Shown: positions 51,084 to 59,499 of the stretch, piece after piece
Layout of the letters: every line of letters begins with the position of its first letter
Position numbering within the stretch: position 1 is the stretch's first letter
NCBI RefSeq assembly: GCF_022771645.1
Contig: NZ_JALFCU010000118.1
Coordinates: 56,885-120,884 of the forward strand
From: Selenomonas sp.
GTDB lineage: Bacteria; Bacillota; Negativicutes; Selenomonadales; Selenomonadaceae
DNA: 64,000 nt
Direction: 5' to 3'
Notes under the pieces: generated by a model
What the model was told of the DNA's origin: nothing
What the model saw: only the letters and a program-made list of their open reading frames with translations
Database searches by the model: none
Made by a program: the position numbers and the translations under genes

Positions 51084-51638
51084 TTAGTTCAGGAAATCTT
51101 CGTCTGCGGCCGCGCTGAAATCGTCCTCGGCACGCGCATGACCGCCGAGCGGTTCGCCGTCCTTGAGCTTTTGGAGGTTGTTGAGCCAGCAGGCGATGCC
51201 TTTGTTCCCGTTTGTGTTGTACGCATAAAACGAGATGGACGCGCAGCCGTAGACGCCGCTATAGACCTCCTCAGGGTCGATGATGTGCTGGAGCTTGCCG
51301 TCGACGATGCCCGGCTTCTGCGTGCTGTTTGCGTTGATGAAGTAGCTCTTGGCGTAAGCGGGATCGTCGGGACGCTCGGCATCGCCGTCGCGGAGCGGCG
51401 TCTTCAGTGCCGAGAGCGCGGGGACGGAGCGGGAGTTGCCTTTGAGCTTGCCCGCGCCCTCGTCGTAGGCCGCCTTGATAGCCGACTCGATGGCGGCGAG
51501 CGTTTTCTTATCGTCCTTCGGGACAATCAGGCTCACCGAATATTTCGGCGTGCTGCCGTTGATGCTCTTGGGCTGGAAGACGCTGACGTAGCTCCAGCGC
51601 GTGTTGACACCGGTAATGACTTTCGTGTTGTTGCTCAT
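51084..51638 (-). CDS. DUF2815 phage protein (probable ssDNA-binding)
   Basis: 184 residues (MSNNTKVITGVNTRWSYVSVF..., PKYSVSLIVPKDDKKT, acidic tail EDDFSAAADEDFLN). The beta-rich body and acidic C-terminus fit a single-stranded-DNA-binding protein, which DUF2815 is often taken to be. AAGGAG sets the start. It lies between the DUF2800 nuclease and the polymerase. Confidence 0.85.
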   Translation of the reverse strand: MSNNTKVITGVNTRWSYVSVFQPKSINGSTPKYSVSLIVPKDDKKTLAAIESAIKAAYDEGAGKLKGNSRSVPALSALKTPLRDGDAERPDDPAYAKSYFINANSTQKPGIVDGKLQHIIDPEEVYSGVYGCASISFYAYNTNGNKGIACWLNNLQKLKDGEPLGGHARAEDDFSAAADEDFLN

Positions 51639-51658
51639 AATCGTTTTCTCCTTGTAAC

Positions 51659-52771
51659 TCAACATTTGAAATCCTCTGCCGCCACGTAGATAGCACGGCG
51701 CTTGTCCGAATCGGGGACGAGCGTTGGCTTGCCGGGCGGCTTTATCAAAAGGCCTCCGAGGAGGTCTTCCATGCGTTTCTTGCCGAGCAGCTTGCCCATG
51801 GCGGTGATGCCGAGGAGCCTCTTCTCGTAGGGATCGAAGCCCGCATCCTGCACGGCTTTCGCGACGGCGGCCTCGTCCGTGTATTTCCGCACGGAGCGGC
51901 CGGCCACGATTTTGTAGCCGTCGAGCGCTTTCTGCAGGGCGAACGCTTTGATGTCATTCGCCCAAGCGATGAAGTCATCGATGCGCGGCAGGAGCGCGGC
52001 GATTTCGTCATCTGCAAGCGTGTCTGGCATGGCGAAGTCGTACTTCGCGAGTTCGAGGTTGTATTCAGCACGTTTGCGGCAGTCGGCTTTCGCCGGACAA
52101 AAGCGGCAATGGTCGCCCGCTTGGAATTCGCCCTCGCCCGCATACGCTTGCTTGGCGCATGGCATGAGCACCTCCGCACCCCACTTCGTGAGCTCGTCTT
52201 TCGAGAGCTCGTCGGTGATGATGTTCTCGAGGCGCGGCTGGTAGATGACGAGGCGGACGGTGTCGATGGCGTAGATGCCGTCGAACGCATCGAGCGCTCC
52301 GAGCGCGTAGCACATCAGCTGCGTGTTTCGCGTCGCGTCGACCGGGATGCCTTTCCCGTACTTGAAATCGACGATCGTCAGCCGCCCGTCCGCGACGAGC
52401 ACGCAATCGCCCGTGCCGAACGAGTCCGGCACGCCGCAGGCGCGGCTGTAGTCGAGGCGTTCCTCGACGAGCACGAGCGGATCGCGGCAGGTGGCTTTTT
52501 CCTCTTCGACGAGCTGGAGCACGTATGCGGCGTAGTCCTCCGCGCACGTTTCCATCTCCTCGTCGTAAAACGTGAGGTCTTCCGTCGGGTCACGCGCTCT
52601 GCGACCGAGTGCGTGCTCGAGCTTGTACGCGCAGAGCGCATGGGCGCTCGTGCCTTCCTCGGCGTAGGAGCTCGTCTTGTTCTCGTAGCTTTCGGCCAGC
52701 CGCGCCGAGGGCGGGCAGGCGATCCAGCGGGCGCTTGCCGACGGCGAGAGGGATGCGTGTTTACGTGCCAT
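51659..52771 (-). CDS. DUF2800 phage nuclease (PD-(D/E)XK, RecB/Cas4-like)
   Basis: 370 residues. The nuclease core (GTGDCVLVADGRLTIVDFKYGKG: D and D-x-K) and a C-terminal cysteine set (CRFCPAKADCRKR) resemble the Cas4/AddB-type iron-sulfur nucleases. N-terminal SPSASARWIACPPSARLAE is typical of DUF2800. It probably processes DNA ends during phage recombination or replication. It overlaps the upstream small gene by 11 bases. Confidence 0.85.
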   Translation of the reverse strand: MARKHASLSPSASARWIACPPSARLAESYENKTSSYAEEGTSAHALCAYKLEHALGRRARDPTEDLTFYDEEMETCAEDYAAYVLQLVEEEKATCRDPLVLVEERLDYSRACGVPDSFGTGDCVLVADGRLTIVDFKYGKGIPVDATRNTQLMCYALGALDAFDGIYAIDTVRLVIYQPRLENIITDELSKDELTKWGAEVLMPCAKQAYAGEGEFQAGDHCRFCPAKADCRKRAEYNLELAKYDFAMPDTLADDEIAALLPRIDDFIAWANDIKAFALQKALDGYKIVAGRSVRKYTDEAAVAKAVQDAGFDPYEKRLLGITAMGKLLGKKRMEDLLGGLLIKPPGKPTLVPDSDKRRAIYVAAEDFKC

Positions 52772-53099
52772 CGCCGATGCCCTCCAGTTCTTTCAGCAGC
52801 GCCCCGTACTCTGCGGGCGGCACCGCCGAAAGCTTGTTCACGCCATGCTTCTCGATGAGCGCTTTCACCTGCTCCGTACCGCCCGCCCGCGCAATCTTCG
52901 CCGCGACGGCGCGGACGGTTTCGAGCGTGACCGGCTGTTCCTTTGCAGGCTTCGCTTCCGTCGTTTCTGCCGACGTTTCCGCTGGCTTCTCCGGCGCGGC
53001 GGGCGATGCTTCCGTATCTTCCGTCAGCAAATCCGCCAAGCCGTGCAGGATGTCCGCGCATTTGCGCAGGTCATCCGCGACTTGTTTTGCCTTGTCCAT
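52761..53099 (-). CDS. Small phage protein, first gene of leftward block
   Basis: 112 residues. A helical N-terminus (MDKAKQVADDLRKCADILHGLADLL), a Pro/Ala/Glu-rich linker, then a helical domain (LETVRAVAAKIARAGGTEQVKALIEKHG). It is a common companion of DUF2800 in Firmicute phages; function unknown. GGAGGAG precedes the ATG. Its promoter must lie in the repeat-rich 53100-53430 region. Confidence 0.7.
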   Translation of the reverse strand: MDKAKQVADDLRKCADILHGLADLLTEDTEASPAAPEKPAETSAETTEAKPAKEQPVTLETVRAVAAKIARAGGTEQVKALIEKHGVNKLSAVPPAEYGALLKELEGIGDGT

Positions 53100-53118
53100 T
53101 TGGACTCCTCCTTTCTTG

Positions 53119-53429
53119 CCCTTCACCTATATAAGGACAGTTCCCGTTGATTTCGGCGGAAGGGGGAGGAATTTTTTCTTTTCCGCTCCCTTCACCCTTG
53201 AAAGGACAGCAGGATGTCGTTTCGGCGGACGGGAGAAGAATTTTTTTTGAAAAAATCGGGGAGCGGCATCGTTTTGCCGGGCAATAAATAAAAGGAAGAC
53301 AAAATTTTTCCCGCTTCGCTCCGCCGAAATGTGCGCAAAGTGTCCTTTCACAAGTGGAAGGGCAAGCACGGCAGGTTCGATTTGTTTCACCGAAACCGTG
53401 CGGTTCTGTCCTTTCACTTGCGGAACGGC
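53119..53429. repeat. Four copies of a bipartite phage motif, two per strand
   Basis: AAGGACAG-N10-TTTCGGCGGA occurs at 53133-53160 and 53202-53229 on the plus strand. Variants occur at 53347-53320 (AAGGACAC) and 53413-53386 (TTTCGGTGAA) on the minus strand. The gap is 10 bases in all four, and a YTTC-type stretch precedes each. The copies point inward to a ~90-base AT-rich core (53230-53319) between the divergent replication blocks. This 369-base gap has no gene; it is a probable control region or origin. Confidence 0.75.
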
Positions 53430-53468
53430 TGCGATGGTGCAGCCCGAGATGAGAAAGGAGACGGGCGT

Positions 53469-53684
53469 ATGTTCTATGCCAAGGAAAAGCTCGGCGAGAG
53501 CGCGGAGCTCGCGGTCGAGCTCACGGAAGAAAATGTCTACTGCAAATGCCCCGTGTGCGGGCGGGAGGTCGCGGTCAACCTCGCGGCGGTGTTCGCGGAC
53601 GGCGAAGGCGACCTCGCGAGCACGGCGGTGCTCTGTGCGCACTGCACGGCGGAGGTCATGGGAGGGGAAACGGATGAAGTATAA
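53469..53684 (+). CDS. Small phage zinc-ribbon protein
   Basis: 71 residues with two cysteine pairs (CKCPVCG, CAHC), a zinc ribbon. AAAGGAG precedes the ATG. First gene of the rightward block; it overlaps the next gene by 11 bases. Function unknown. Confidence 0.75.
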   Translation: MFYAKEKLGESAELAVELTEENVYCKCPVCGREVAVNLAAVFADGEGDLASTAVLCAHCTAEVMGGETDEV

Positions 53685-54072
53685 CGACGAAGGCTATCTC
53701 GATCTCACGCCGTACGAGGCGATGAAGAACGTGGAGGCGGACACGAAATTCCGTCCCATCGTCTACATTTGCTCGCCGTTCGCGGGTGACCGCAAGCGGC
53801 ACGTACAGGCGGCGCGGCGGTATTGCCGGTACGCCGTGGACGCTGGGTGCATCCCCATCGCGCCGCACTTGTTCTTCCCGCAATTCATGGACGAGGAGAC
53901 GGAGCGTGGCCTGGCGCTGTTCATGGGAAATGTGCTTCTCTCGAAGTGCTACGAGGTCTGGGTGTTCGGAGACACCGTTTCGGCGGGCATGGCGGCAGAG
54001 ATTGCCTATGCGGTCAAGAAAGGGAAGGCCGTCCGCTACTTCACCGAGGATTTCACGGAGGTATGCAAATGA
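53674..54072 (+). CDS. DUF4406/DUF7768-like phage protein (nucleoside 2-deoxyribosyltransferase-like fold)
   Basis: 132 residues with IVYICSPFAGD, CIPIAPHLFFPQFMD and EVWVFGDTVSAGMAAEIAYA. This is the pattern of deoxyribosyltransferase-like phage proteins, in which the last glutamate is in the catalytic region. It may act on nucleotides; the substrate is unknown. GGAGGGG precedes the start. Confidence 0.75.
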   Translation: MKYNDEGYLDLTPYEAMKNVEADTKFRPIVYICSPFAGDRKRHVQAARRYCRYAVDAGCIPIAPHLFFPQFMDEETERGLALFMGNVLLSKCYEVWVFGDTVSAGMAAEIAYAVKKGKAVRYFTEDFTEVCK

Positions 54073-56336
54073 AGATGACGCTCTACACGGCAAGCTGCCG
54101 TGGCAACGAGAAGAACAGCCGCTATCCGGGGAAGCGCATCGTAACGGATGCGGAGAGCCTGCGGAAAACGGTCATGCAAGACCATGTGTGCGCGGAGTAC
54201 GAGGGCCATCACCGCAGCAAGCTGAATTTCCGCATGGCGGATGCCTGCGTGCTGGATCTCGACAATGACCATTCGGAAAAGGCGGATGACTGGATTGCAC
54301 CCGAGACGATGCGCGAGATGCTGCTTTCAATTTCACCGAAGCTCGCGTTCGCCATTGTTCCGAGCCGCAACAACATGAAAGAAAAGGACGGGAAAGCCGC
54401 CCGTCCGCGCTACCATGCCTATTTCCCGCACCGTACCATCACGAATGCCGATGCGGAAAAGATGCTGAAGTCAGCCATCTGCCATCGCTTCCCGATGTTC
54501 GATGACAATGCGCTCGATGCCGCCCGCTTTATCTTCGGAAATGAGGTCGCATTGGAGGAAATCCTCTGGCAGGACGGGACGGCAACGATTGATGAAGTTT
54601 TCGCGATGGACACGGCGGGCGCGATTCCGCAAGGGCAGCGGAATTCGACGATGAGCCGTTTCGCCGGGCGTGTCGTGAAGCGCTACGGCGCGACCGAGCG
54701 GGCGCACGAGATTTTCTGCAAGGAAGCGGAAAAATGCGTGCCGCCGCTGGAAGAGACCGAACTTGCGACCATCTGGCAGAGTGCCTGCCACTTCGGGGAA
54801 AAGGTCGCGAAAGAAGCAGGCTATGTGTCACCGGAAGAGTACAACAAAGATTTTCCTGCCGTCTCGTTGAAGCCGGGTGATTACTCCGACATCGGGCAGG
54901 CGAAGGTGCTCGCGAGGGAGTATCGCGACGAGCTCGCGTATTCGGATGCGACGGACTTCCTCCACTACGACGGCGCACGCTGGGTCGAGTCGCGGCAGGA
55001 TGCGGTCGGGGCCGTGGAGCAGTTCCTCGACCTCCAGCTGGCCGACGCGATGGATGCCGTGGCAGCTGCAAAGCAGAAACTTTTGGACGGCGGCATCGGG
55101 GAGGACGCACTGCAGAAAGGCGGCCGGGCGCTTGAAAAGTTCATCTCCGGCGGCCTCATGAAAGCGTATCTCGATTATGTCGTGGCAAGGGAATACCTCG
55201 CGTTCGTGAGGAAGCGCCGCGACACGAAATACATCCTCTCCGCCATGATCGCTTTGAAGCCGATGGTGCAGATTGCATCGCAAATGCTCGACCACGACGG
55301 CTTCCTGCTGAACACGCCGGCGGGGACTTATGACCTGCGGCGTGGCATGGACGGCCTGCGTCCGCACGATCCGCATGACCTCATCACGAAAATCACGACC
55401 GTCGCGCCGGGGGACGAGGGCAAAAAGCTCTGGATGGATGCCGTCTACACGACGTTCCAAGGCGACCTCGAACTCGTGGAGTACGTCCAGCAGATTGTCG
55501 GGCTCTGCGCCATCGGAAATGTGTATTTGGAGCAGCTCATCATCTGCTACGGGAAGGGGTCGAACGGCAAGAGCACCTTCTGGAACTCCATCGCCCGCGT
55601 CCTCGGGAAATACAGCGGCTCGATTTCTGCCGACACGCTGACCATCGGCTGCCGTCGCAACGTGAAGCCGGAGCTTGCGGAAGCGCAAGGCAAGCGCCTG
55701 CTCATCGCCGCCGAGCTCGAAGAGGGCATGCGCCTTTCGACGTCCATCGTCAAGCAGCTCTGCAGTACGGACGAGATTGAGGGCGAGAAGAAATACAAAG
55801 CGCCCGCGGCCTTCCAGCCGTCGCATACCTTGATTTTGTACACGAACCACCTGCCGAAAGTCGGAGCTCGCGATGAGGGCATCTGGCGCCGCCTCGTCGT
55901 GATTCCTTTCACCGCGACCATCCAGGGCAAAAAGGACATCAAGAACTATGCGGACTACCTCGTGCGCCACGCCGGCCCCGCCATCCTCGCGTGGGTCATC
56001 GAGGGCGCGAAGAAAGTCATCGACCGCGATTATCACCTCGAACTTCCCGCCTGCGTGCGTCAGGCCGTCGCGGTGTATCGGGAGGACAACGACTGGCTTT
56101 CGAATTTCATCACGGCTTGCTGCGACGTGGGCAAAGAGCTCGAGCAGCCATCGGGGAGGTTCTACGAAGCGTATCGCTCCTACTGCAATCTGACGGGAGA
56201 ACACTTCCGCGATTCCGCCACGTTCTACGGAGCGCTTGACCAGGCGGGTTTTCAACGTGTTCGTCATACGACCGGACGTTTCGTCTCGGGCTTGAAGCTG
56301 AAAGATGATGCGTCAGAGGATTTCTTGAACAACTGA
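54069..56336 (+). CDS. Phage D5/P4-family primase-helicase
   Basis: 755 residues. The N-terminal ~250 form a primase-like part (VLDLDNDHSEK, RYHAYFPH). A D5_N region follows, then an SF3 helicase domain with Walker A CYGKGSNGKST (~490-500) and downstream AAELEEG and TNHLPKV. It unwinds and primes phage DNA. ATG 54069 is preferred over 54063 because CGGAGG lies 8 bases upstream. A long inverted repeat follows directly. Confidence 0.9.
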   Translation: MKMTLYTASCRGNEKNSRYPGKRIVTDAESLRKTVMQDHVCAEYEGHHRSKLNFRMADACVLDLDNDHSEKADDWIAPETMREMLLSISPKLAFAIVPSRNNMKEKDGKAARPRYHAYFPHRTITNADAEKMLKSAICHRFPMFDDNALDAARFIFGNEVALEEILWQDGTATIDEVFAMDTAGAIPQGQRNSTMSRFAGRVVKRYGATERAHEIFCKEAEKCVPPLEETELATIWQSACHFGEKVAKEAGYVSPEEYNKDFPAVSLKPGDYSDIGQAKVLAREYRDELAYSDATDFLHYDGARWVESRQDAVGAVEQFLDLQLADAMDAVAAAKQKLLDGGIGEDALQKGGRALEKFISGGLMKAYLDYVVAREYLAFVRKRRDTKYILSAMIALKPMVQIASQMLDHDGFLLNTPAGTYDLRRGMDGLRPHDPHDLITKITTVAPGDEGKKLWMDAVYTTFQGDLELVEYVQQIVGLCAIGNVYLEQLIICYGKGSNGKSTFWNSIARVLGKYSGSISADTLTIGCRRNVKPELAEAQGKRLLIAAELEEGMRLSTSIVKQLCSTDEIEGEKKYKAPAAFQPSHTLILYTNHLPKVGARDEGIWRRLVVIPFTATIQGKKDIKNYADYLVRHAGPAILAWVIEGAKKVIDRDYHLELPACVRQAVAVYREDNDWLSNFITACCDVGKELEQPSGRFYEAYRSYCNLTGEHFRDSATFYGALDQAGFQRVRHTTGRFVSGLKLKDDASEDFLNN

Positions 56337-56340
56337 AAGA

Positions 56341-56437
56341 TGTCACCCCCGACAACCTTGAACATAAGTACCCTTTAGGGGTGAAAAAAATAGATTTTTT
56401 CTATAGAGAGTACTGTTCGAGGATGTCGGGGGTGTCA
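56341..56437 (+). repeat. Long imperfect inverted repeat after the primase gene
   Basis: Arms 56341-56364 and 56414-56437 pair over 24 bases with two mismatches and one G-T. The core is CACCCCCGACA / TGTCGGGGGTG. The loop of 49 bases carries CCCTTTAGGGG and an AT-rich run. It sits between the primase stop and the next ribosome site and is a candidate origin, primase site or structured leader. Confidence 0.75.
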
Positions 56438-56456
56438 CAGAAAGGAGATTGTCATC

Positions 56457-56693
56457 ATGTGGATTACAAATTACTGCGATTCCATCGCGTTCAACTTCGA
56501 TAAAGTGACGGGCATCAAGCTCGATCCGCGCTCGGACGGCTACTTCGACCTCGTGTTCTTCGGGGAAATGATGCCAGGCGGCGCTATTTGGATGGGGCCG
56601 TACACCGTGGGGGAGTCGGCGGAGATTTTCCGCAACTTGATGGAGAGCCGTAGCAGCGACCGTGTGTATCGCCTGCCGACGCCGGAAAAGTGA
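56457..56693 (+). CDS. Small phage protein of unknown function
   Basis: 78 residues (MWITNYCDSIAFNFDKVTGIKLD...). AAAGGAGATT precedes the ATG. No motif recognised. It lies between the inverted repeat and the VRR-NUC gene. Confidence 0.65.
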   Translation: MWITNYCDSIAFNFDKVTGIKLDPRSDGYFDLVFFGEMMPGGAIWMGPYTVGESAEIFRNLMESRSSDRVYRLPTPEK

Positions 56694-56701
56694 GGTGCGG
56701 C

Positions 56702-57004
56702 GTGAGAGAAAAAGTCATCGAACAAAAGCTCGTGGCGGAGACGCGCAAGGCTGGCGGTTTGGCGCTCAAGTTCGTCTCGCCGGGCTTCGCGGGCGTGCCT
56801 GACCGCATCCTCTTGATGCATGGCGGGTGCGTCGCGTTCGTCGAGGTCAAAGCGCCGGGCCAGCGCCCGCGACCGTTGCAAGCCGCCCGCCACAAGCTCT
56901 TGCGGCGGATGGGATTCCGTGTGTTCGTGCTGGATGACGTGGAGCAGATTCCGCGCATCCTCGCTGCGGTGAAAGGAGAAAAAAGTGAAATACATCTCGC
57001 ATGA
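56702..57004 (+). CDS. VRR-NUC domain nuclease
   Basis: 100 residues. The PD-(D/E)XK core is seen in REKVIEQKL (E), GVPDRI (PD) and CVAFVEVKAPG (E-x-K). VRR-NUC proteins are small structure-specific nucleases often beside SNF2 helicases in phages. It starts with GTG at 56702; a GTG at 56690 would overlap the previous stop. Overlaps the helicase gene by 20 bases. Confidence 0.88.
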   Translation: MREKVIEQKLVAETRKAGGLALKFVSPGFAGVPDRILLMHGGCVAFVEVKAPGQRPRPLQAARHKLLRRMGFRVFVLDDVEQIPRILAAVKGEKSEIHLA

Positions 57005-58340
57005 TTATCAGAGTTACGCCATCCGCTACATCGAAGAGCACCCAATCGCGGCGGTGTTCCTCGATATGGGCTTGGGCAAGACATCGATTACCTTGACCGC
57101 GATTCAGCATCTTCTCGTGGCAGGCGCGGTGAAGAAAGTGCTGGTCGTTGCACCGCTTCGCGTGGCGCAATCGACGTGGCCGGACGAGGTTGCGAAGTGG
57201 GATCACCTCGCGGGGCTCTCGTTCGCCGTCGCGGTCGGCACGCCGAAGGTGCGCGAGGCCGCGCTGCGGCAGAACGCTTCGGTCACCATCATCAATCGCG
57301 AGAACATTGAGTGGCTGGTCAAGAAGCTCGGCAGCGGATTCGATTACGACATGGTCGTGATTGACGAGCTCTCGTCGTTCAAAAGCTGGCGGGCGAAGCG
57401 GACGCGGGCGCTGCTCTCTGTCCGTCCGCGCATCCGCCGCATCGTCGGTTTGACGGGAACGCCGAGCCCGAACGGGCTGATGGATTTGTTTTCGGAGTTC
57501 CGCATCCTCGACATGGGGAAGCGGCTCGGGCGGTTCATCGGGCAGTATCGCGCCGCCTACTTCACGCCCGACAAGCGCAACGGCGATATCATTTATTCCT
57601 ACAAACCGTTGCCGGGCGCGGAAGAACGCATCTACCAGCGCATCTCGGATATCACGATTTCCATGAGCGCAAGCGACCACTTGCCGATGCCGCCGTTCGT
57701 TTCGACGGAATTGCCGGTGAAGCTCAGCAAGAAGGAGCGCGAGAGCTACGACCGTTTCTGCCACGACCTCGTTCTGACGCTCAAGGGCGGCGAGGTCACG
57801 GCGGGAAACGCCGCCGTCCTCGCGGGCAAGCTCGTGCAGCTCGCGAATGGTGCGGTCTATACGGATGCAGGCACCATCGCGAAGATACACGACCGCAAAC
57901 TCGACGCGCTGGAGGACATCATCGAAGGCATGAACGGCAAGCCGCTGCTGGTCGCGTATTGGTACCAGCATGATTTGAAGCGTATCGAGAAACGGCTGGC
58001 GGAACGGCGCATCCCGTTCGAGAAAATCAAGAGCGCGGCGAGCATCGCGAAATGGAATCGCGGAGAGATCGCCGTCGGGCTCATTCATCCCGCTTCGGCG
58101 GGTCACGGGCTCAACCTCCAAGCCGGCGGCAGCACGCTCGCGTGGTTCGGCCTTTGCTGGTCTTTGGAACTTTACCAGCAAATGAACGCCCGCCTGTATC
58201 GGCAGGGTCAGCAGAGCACCGTGGTTGTGACGCACATCGTCGCGGAGGACACGATTGACGAACACATTTTGCAAGCGCTGAAACAGAAAGACAAGACGCA
58301 GGCCGCGCTGATTGCGGCAGTCAAGGCGGTGATCGCGTGA
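56985..58340 (+). CDS. SNF2-family phage helicase
   Basis: 451 residues. Motif I DMGLGKTS (~27-34), a DEAH-like motif II VIDELSSFK, motif III GLTGTPSPN and C-terminal SAGHGLNLQAGG and RLYRQGQ. It is a DNA translocase paired with VRR-NUC. It overlaps the next gene by four bases (GTGA). Confidence 0.9.
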   Translation: MKYISHDYQSYAIRYIEEHPIAAVFLDMGLGKTSITLTAIQHLLVAGAVKKVLVVAPLRVAQSTWPDEVAKWDHLAGLSFAVAVGTPKVREAALRQNASVTIINRENIEWLVKKLGSGFDYDMVVIDELSSFKSWRAKRTRALLSVRPRIRRIVGLTGTPSPNGLMDLFSEFRILDMGKRLGRFIGQYRAAYFTPDKRNGDIIYSYKPLPGAEERIYQRISDITISMSASDHLPMPPFVSTELPVKLSKKERESYDRFCHDLVLTLKGGEVTAGNAAVLAGKLVQLANGAVYTDAGTIAKIHDRKLDALEDIIEGMNGKPLLVAYWYQHDLKRIEKRLAERRIPFEKIKSAASIAKWNRGEIAVGLIHPASAGHGLNLQAGGSTLAWFGLCWSLELYQQMNARLYRQGQQSTVVVTHIVAEDTIDEHILQALKQKDKTQAALIAAVKAVIA

Positions 58341-58555
58341 GCAACTATGAAACCCTCGCGAACGCCATCATCCTGCAAGCCGTGCGGGACTGGCGGGACG
58401 CTTGCCGCATCAGCAAATCTTATCCCGAGATCTTTGCCGAAGGACAGAAGCAGAAAGACATCGAGCGGTTCTTCCGTTCGAGTTGGTTCGGCGTCTTGAC
58501 GAATGTGGACGGACGGCTGCTGCTTCGGAAATTGCAGGAGGAACAGGCATCATGA
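58337..58555 (+). CDS. Small conserved phage protein
   Basis: 72 residues (MSNYETLANAIILQAVRDWRDACR...KDIERFFRSSWF). It is a frequent companion of the ArpU-like regulator upstream of terminase in Firmicute phages; function unknown. GTG start within the helicase stop; overlaps the next start. Confidence 0.68.
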   Translation: MSNYETLANAIILQAVRDWRDACRISKSYPEIFAEGQKQKDIERFFRSSWFGVLTNVDGRLLLRKLQEEQAS

Positions 58556-59004
58556 TTTCTTGGAGTTATCTCAACAAGCGGAGCGCGGCGGCGAAAGCCA
58601 TCCGCGACTACGACAGCATGCGCTTCATCATCGAGCACACGGGCGAGGACATCCGCACGGCGTACCGCGACCTCACGAGCCTTTCCTCACCGAGCTTCGA
58701 CGGCCTGCCAGGCGCGAAGAATCCGCAGGCCGCGGAGGAGCACGTCGCGGCTGGCATTGACGAGATCGACACGATGCGCGAGCGCTACCGTCAGGCCGTC
58801 GAATACATGAAATGGTTCCAGCCTGCATGAGACGAGCTCGATGACGAGGAGCGCTACGTCCTCACGGCGTTCTTCGGTAGCCGCTACGGGGACGGCGCGG
58901 CAGAGAGCGTCGGACGAACGCTCAATGTGGAACGCTCGACTGCCTACCGCAAGAAGGACCACGCCCTTGACCACCTCGCGACGCTCTTGTACGGGCGGCT
59001 GTGA
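58552..59004 (+). pseudogene. ArpU/DUF1492-type phage late regulator split by in-frame TGA
   Basis: The frame runs from ATG 58552 to TGA 58828-58830 (92 residues ending EYMKWFQPA). It continues without shift for another 57 codons to TGA 59002. The continuation (DELDDEERYVLTAFFGSRYGD, then a helix-turn-helix NVERSTAYRKKDHALDHL) is the expected C-terminal half; in relatives a tryptophan commonly stands where the TGA is. One base change (TGG to TGA) explains it. The protein would activate late genes; the truncated form lacks the DNA-binding part. Confidence 0.75.
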
Positions 59005-59060
59005 GGTGGGATTTTCGTGGGACATTTGCGGGATAATGTTGGGACGATTCATCGGAGTAG

Positions 59061-59126
59061 ATGTGCTATACTGATAGCATGAACCATTGGGGAAAGCCTC
59101 GGCGAAGCGATTCGTCGGGGCTTTTC
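59061..59126 (+). promoter_or_regulatory. Extended -10 promoter followed at once by a terminator, head of the late operon
   Basis: TGTGC-TATACT (59062-59072) without a clear -35. About 20 bases downstream a hairpin AAAGCC.CG.CGAA / TTCG.CG.GGCTTTT (59093-59125) ends in T. The HNH gene starts 20 bases later. The layout fits antitermination control of phage late genes. Confidence 0.55.
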
Positions 59127-59145
59127 GCGTGCAGAGGTGAAAGCG

Positions 59146-59499
59146 ATGCCGAGGAAGCCGAAGCGCCCATGCCGCTATCCGGGCTGTCCGAACTTGACCG
59201 ACCGCAAGAGCGGCTGGTGCGATGCGCACGAGAAGAAGATGCAGCAACACTACGAGCGCTTCGTCCGTGGTTACGACCATCGGGCGAGGTACGGCGGCAG
59301 CTGGCCGAAGGTGCGTGTGCGGTATCTTCACGCGCATCCGCTCTGCGAACGCTGCGCGGCGGCGGGCCGCTACGTCAAGGCCGCGCTCGTCCACCACATC
59401 TTGCCGCTTGGTGACGGCGGGACGCATGACGAAACGAATCTCCAAGCGCTATGCGTTTCCTGCCACGAGCAGATTCACCAGCGGACGAAACGTGATTGA
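59146..59499 (+). CDS. Phage HNH endonuclease
   Basis: 117 residues. Zinc pairs CPN...WCDAHE and CERCAA, then the HNH core LVHHILPLGDGGTHDETNLQALCVSCHEQIH. It is next to the terminase, where such nucleases aid cutting at cos. ATG 59146 has AGAGGTG 6 bases upstream. Confidence 0.92.
   Translation: MPRKPKRPCRYPGCPNLTDRKSGWCDAHEKKMQQHYERFVRGYDHRARYGGSWPKVRVRYLHAHPLCERCAAAGRYVKAALVHHILPLGDGGTHDETNLQALCVSCHEQIHQRTKRD

Noticed and set aside
58828..58830. TGA recoded as tryptophan throughout the phage
   Set aside because: Other phage genes in the window end at TGA or TAA as expected, and only this one TGA interrupts a gene, so a point mutation or sequencing error is simpler.
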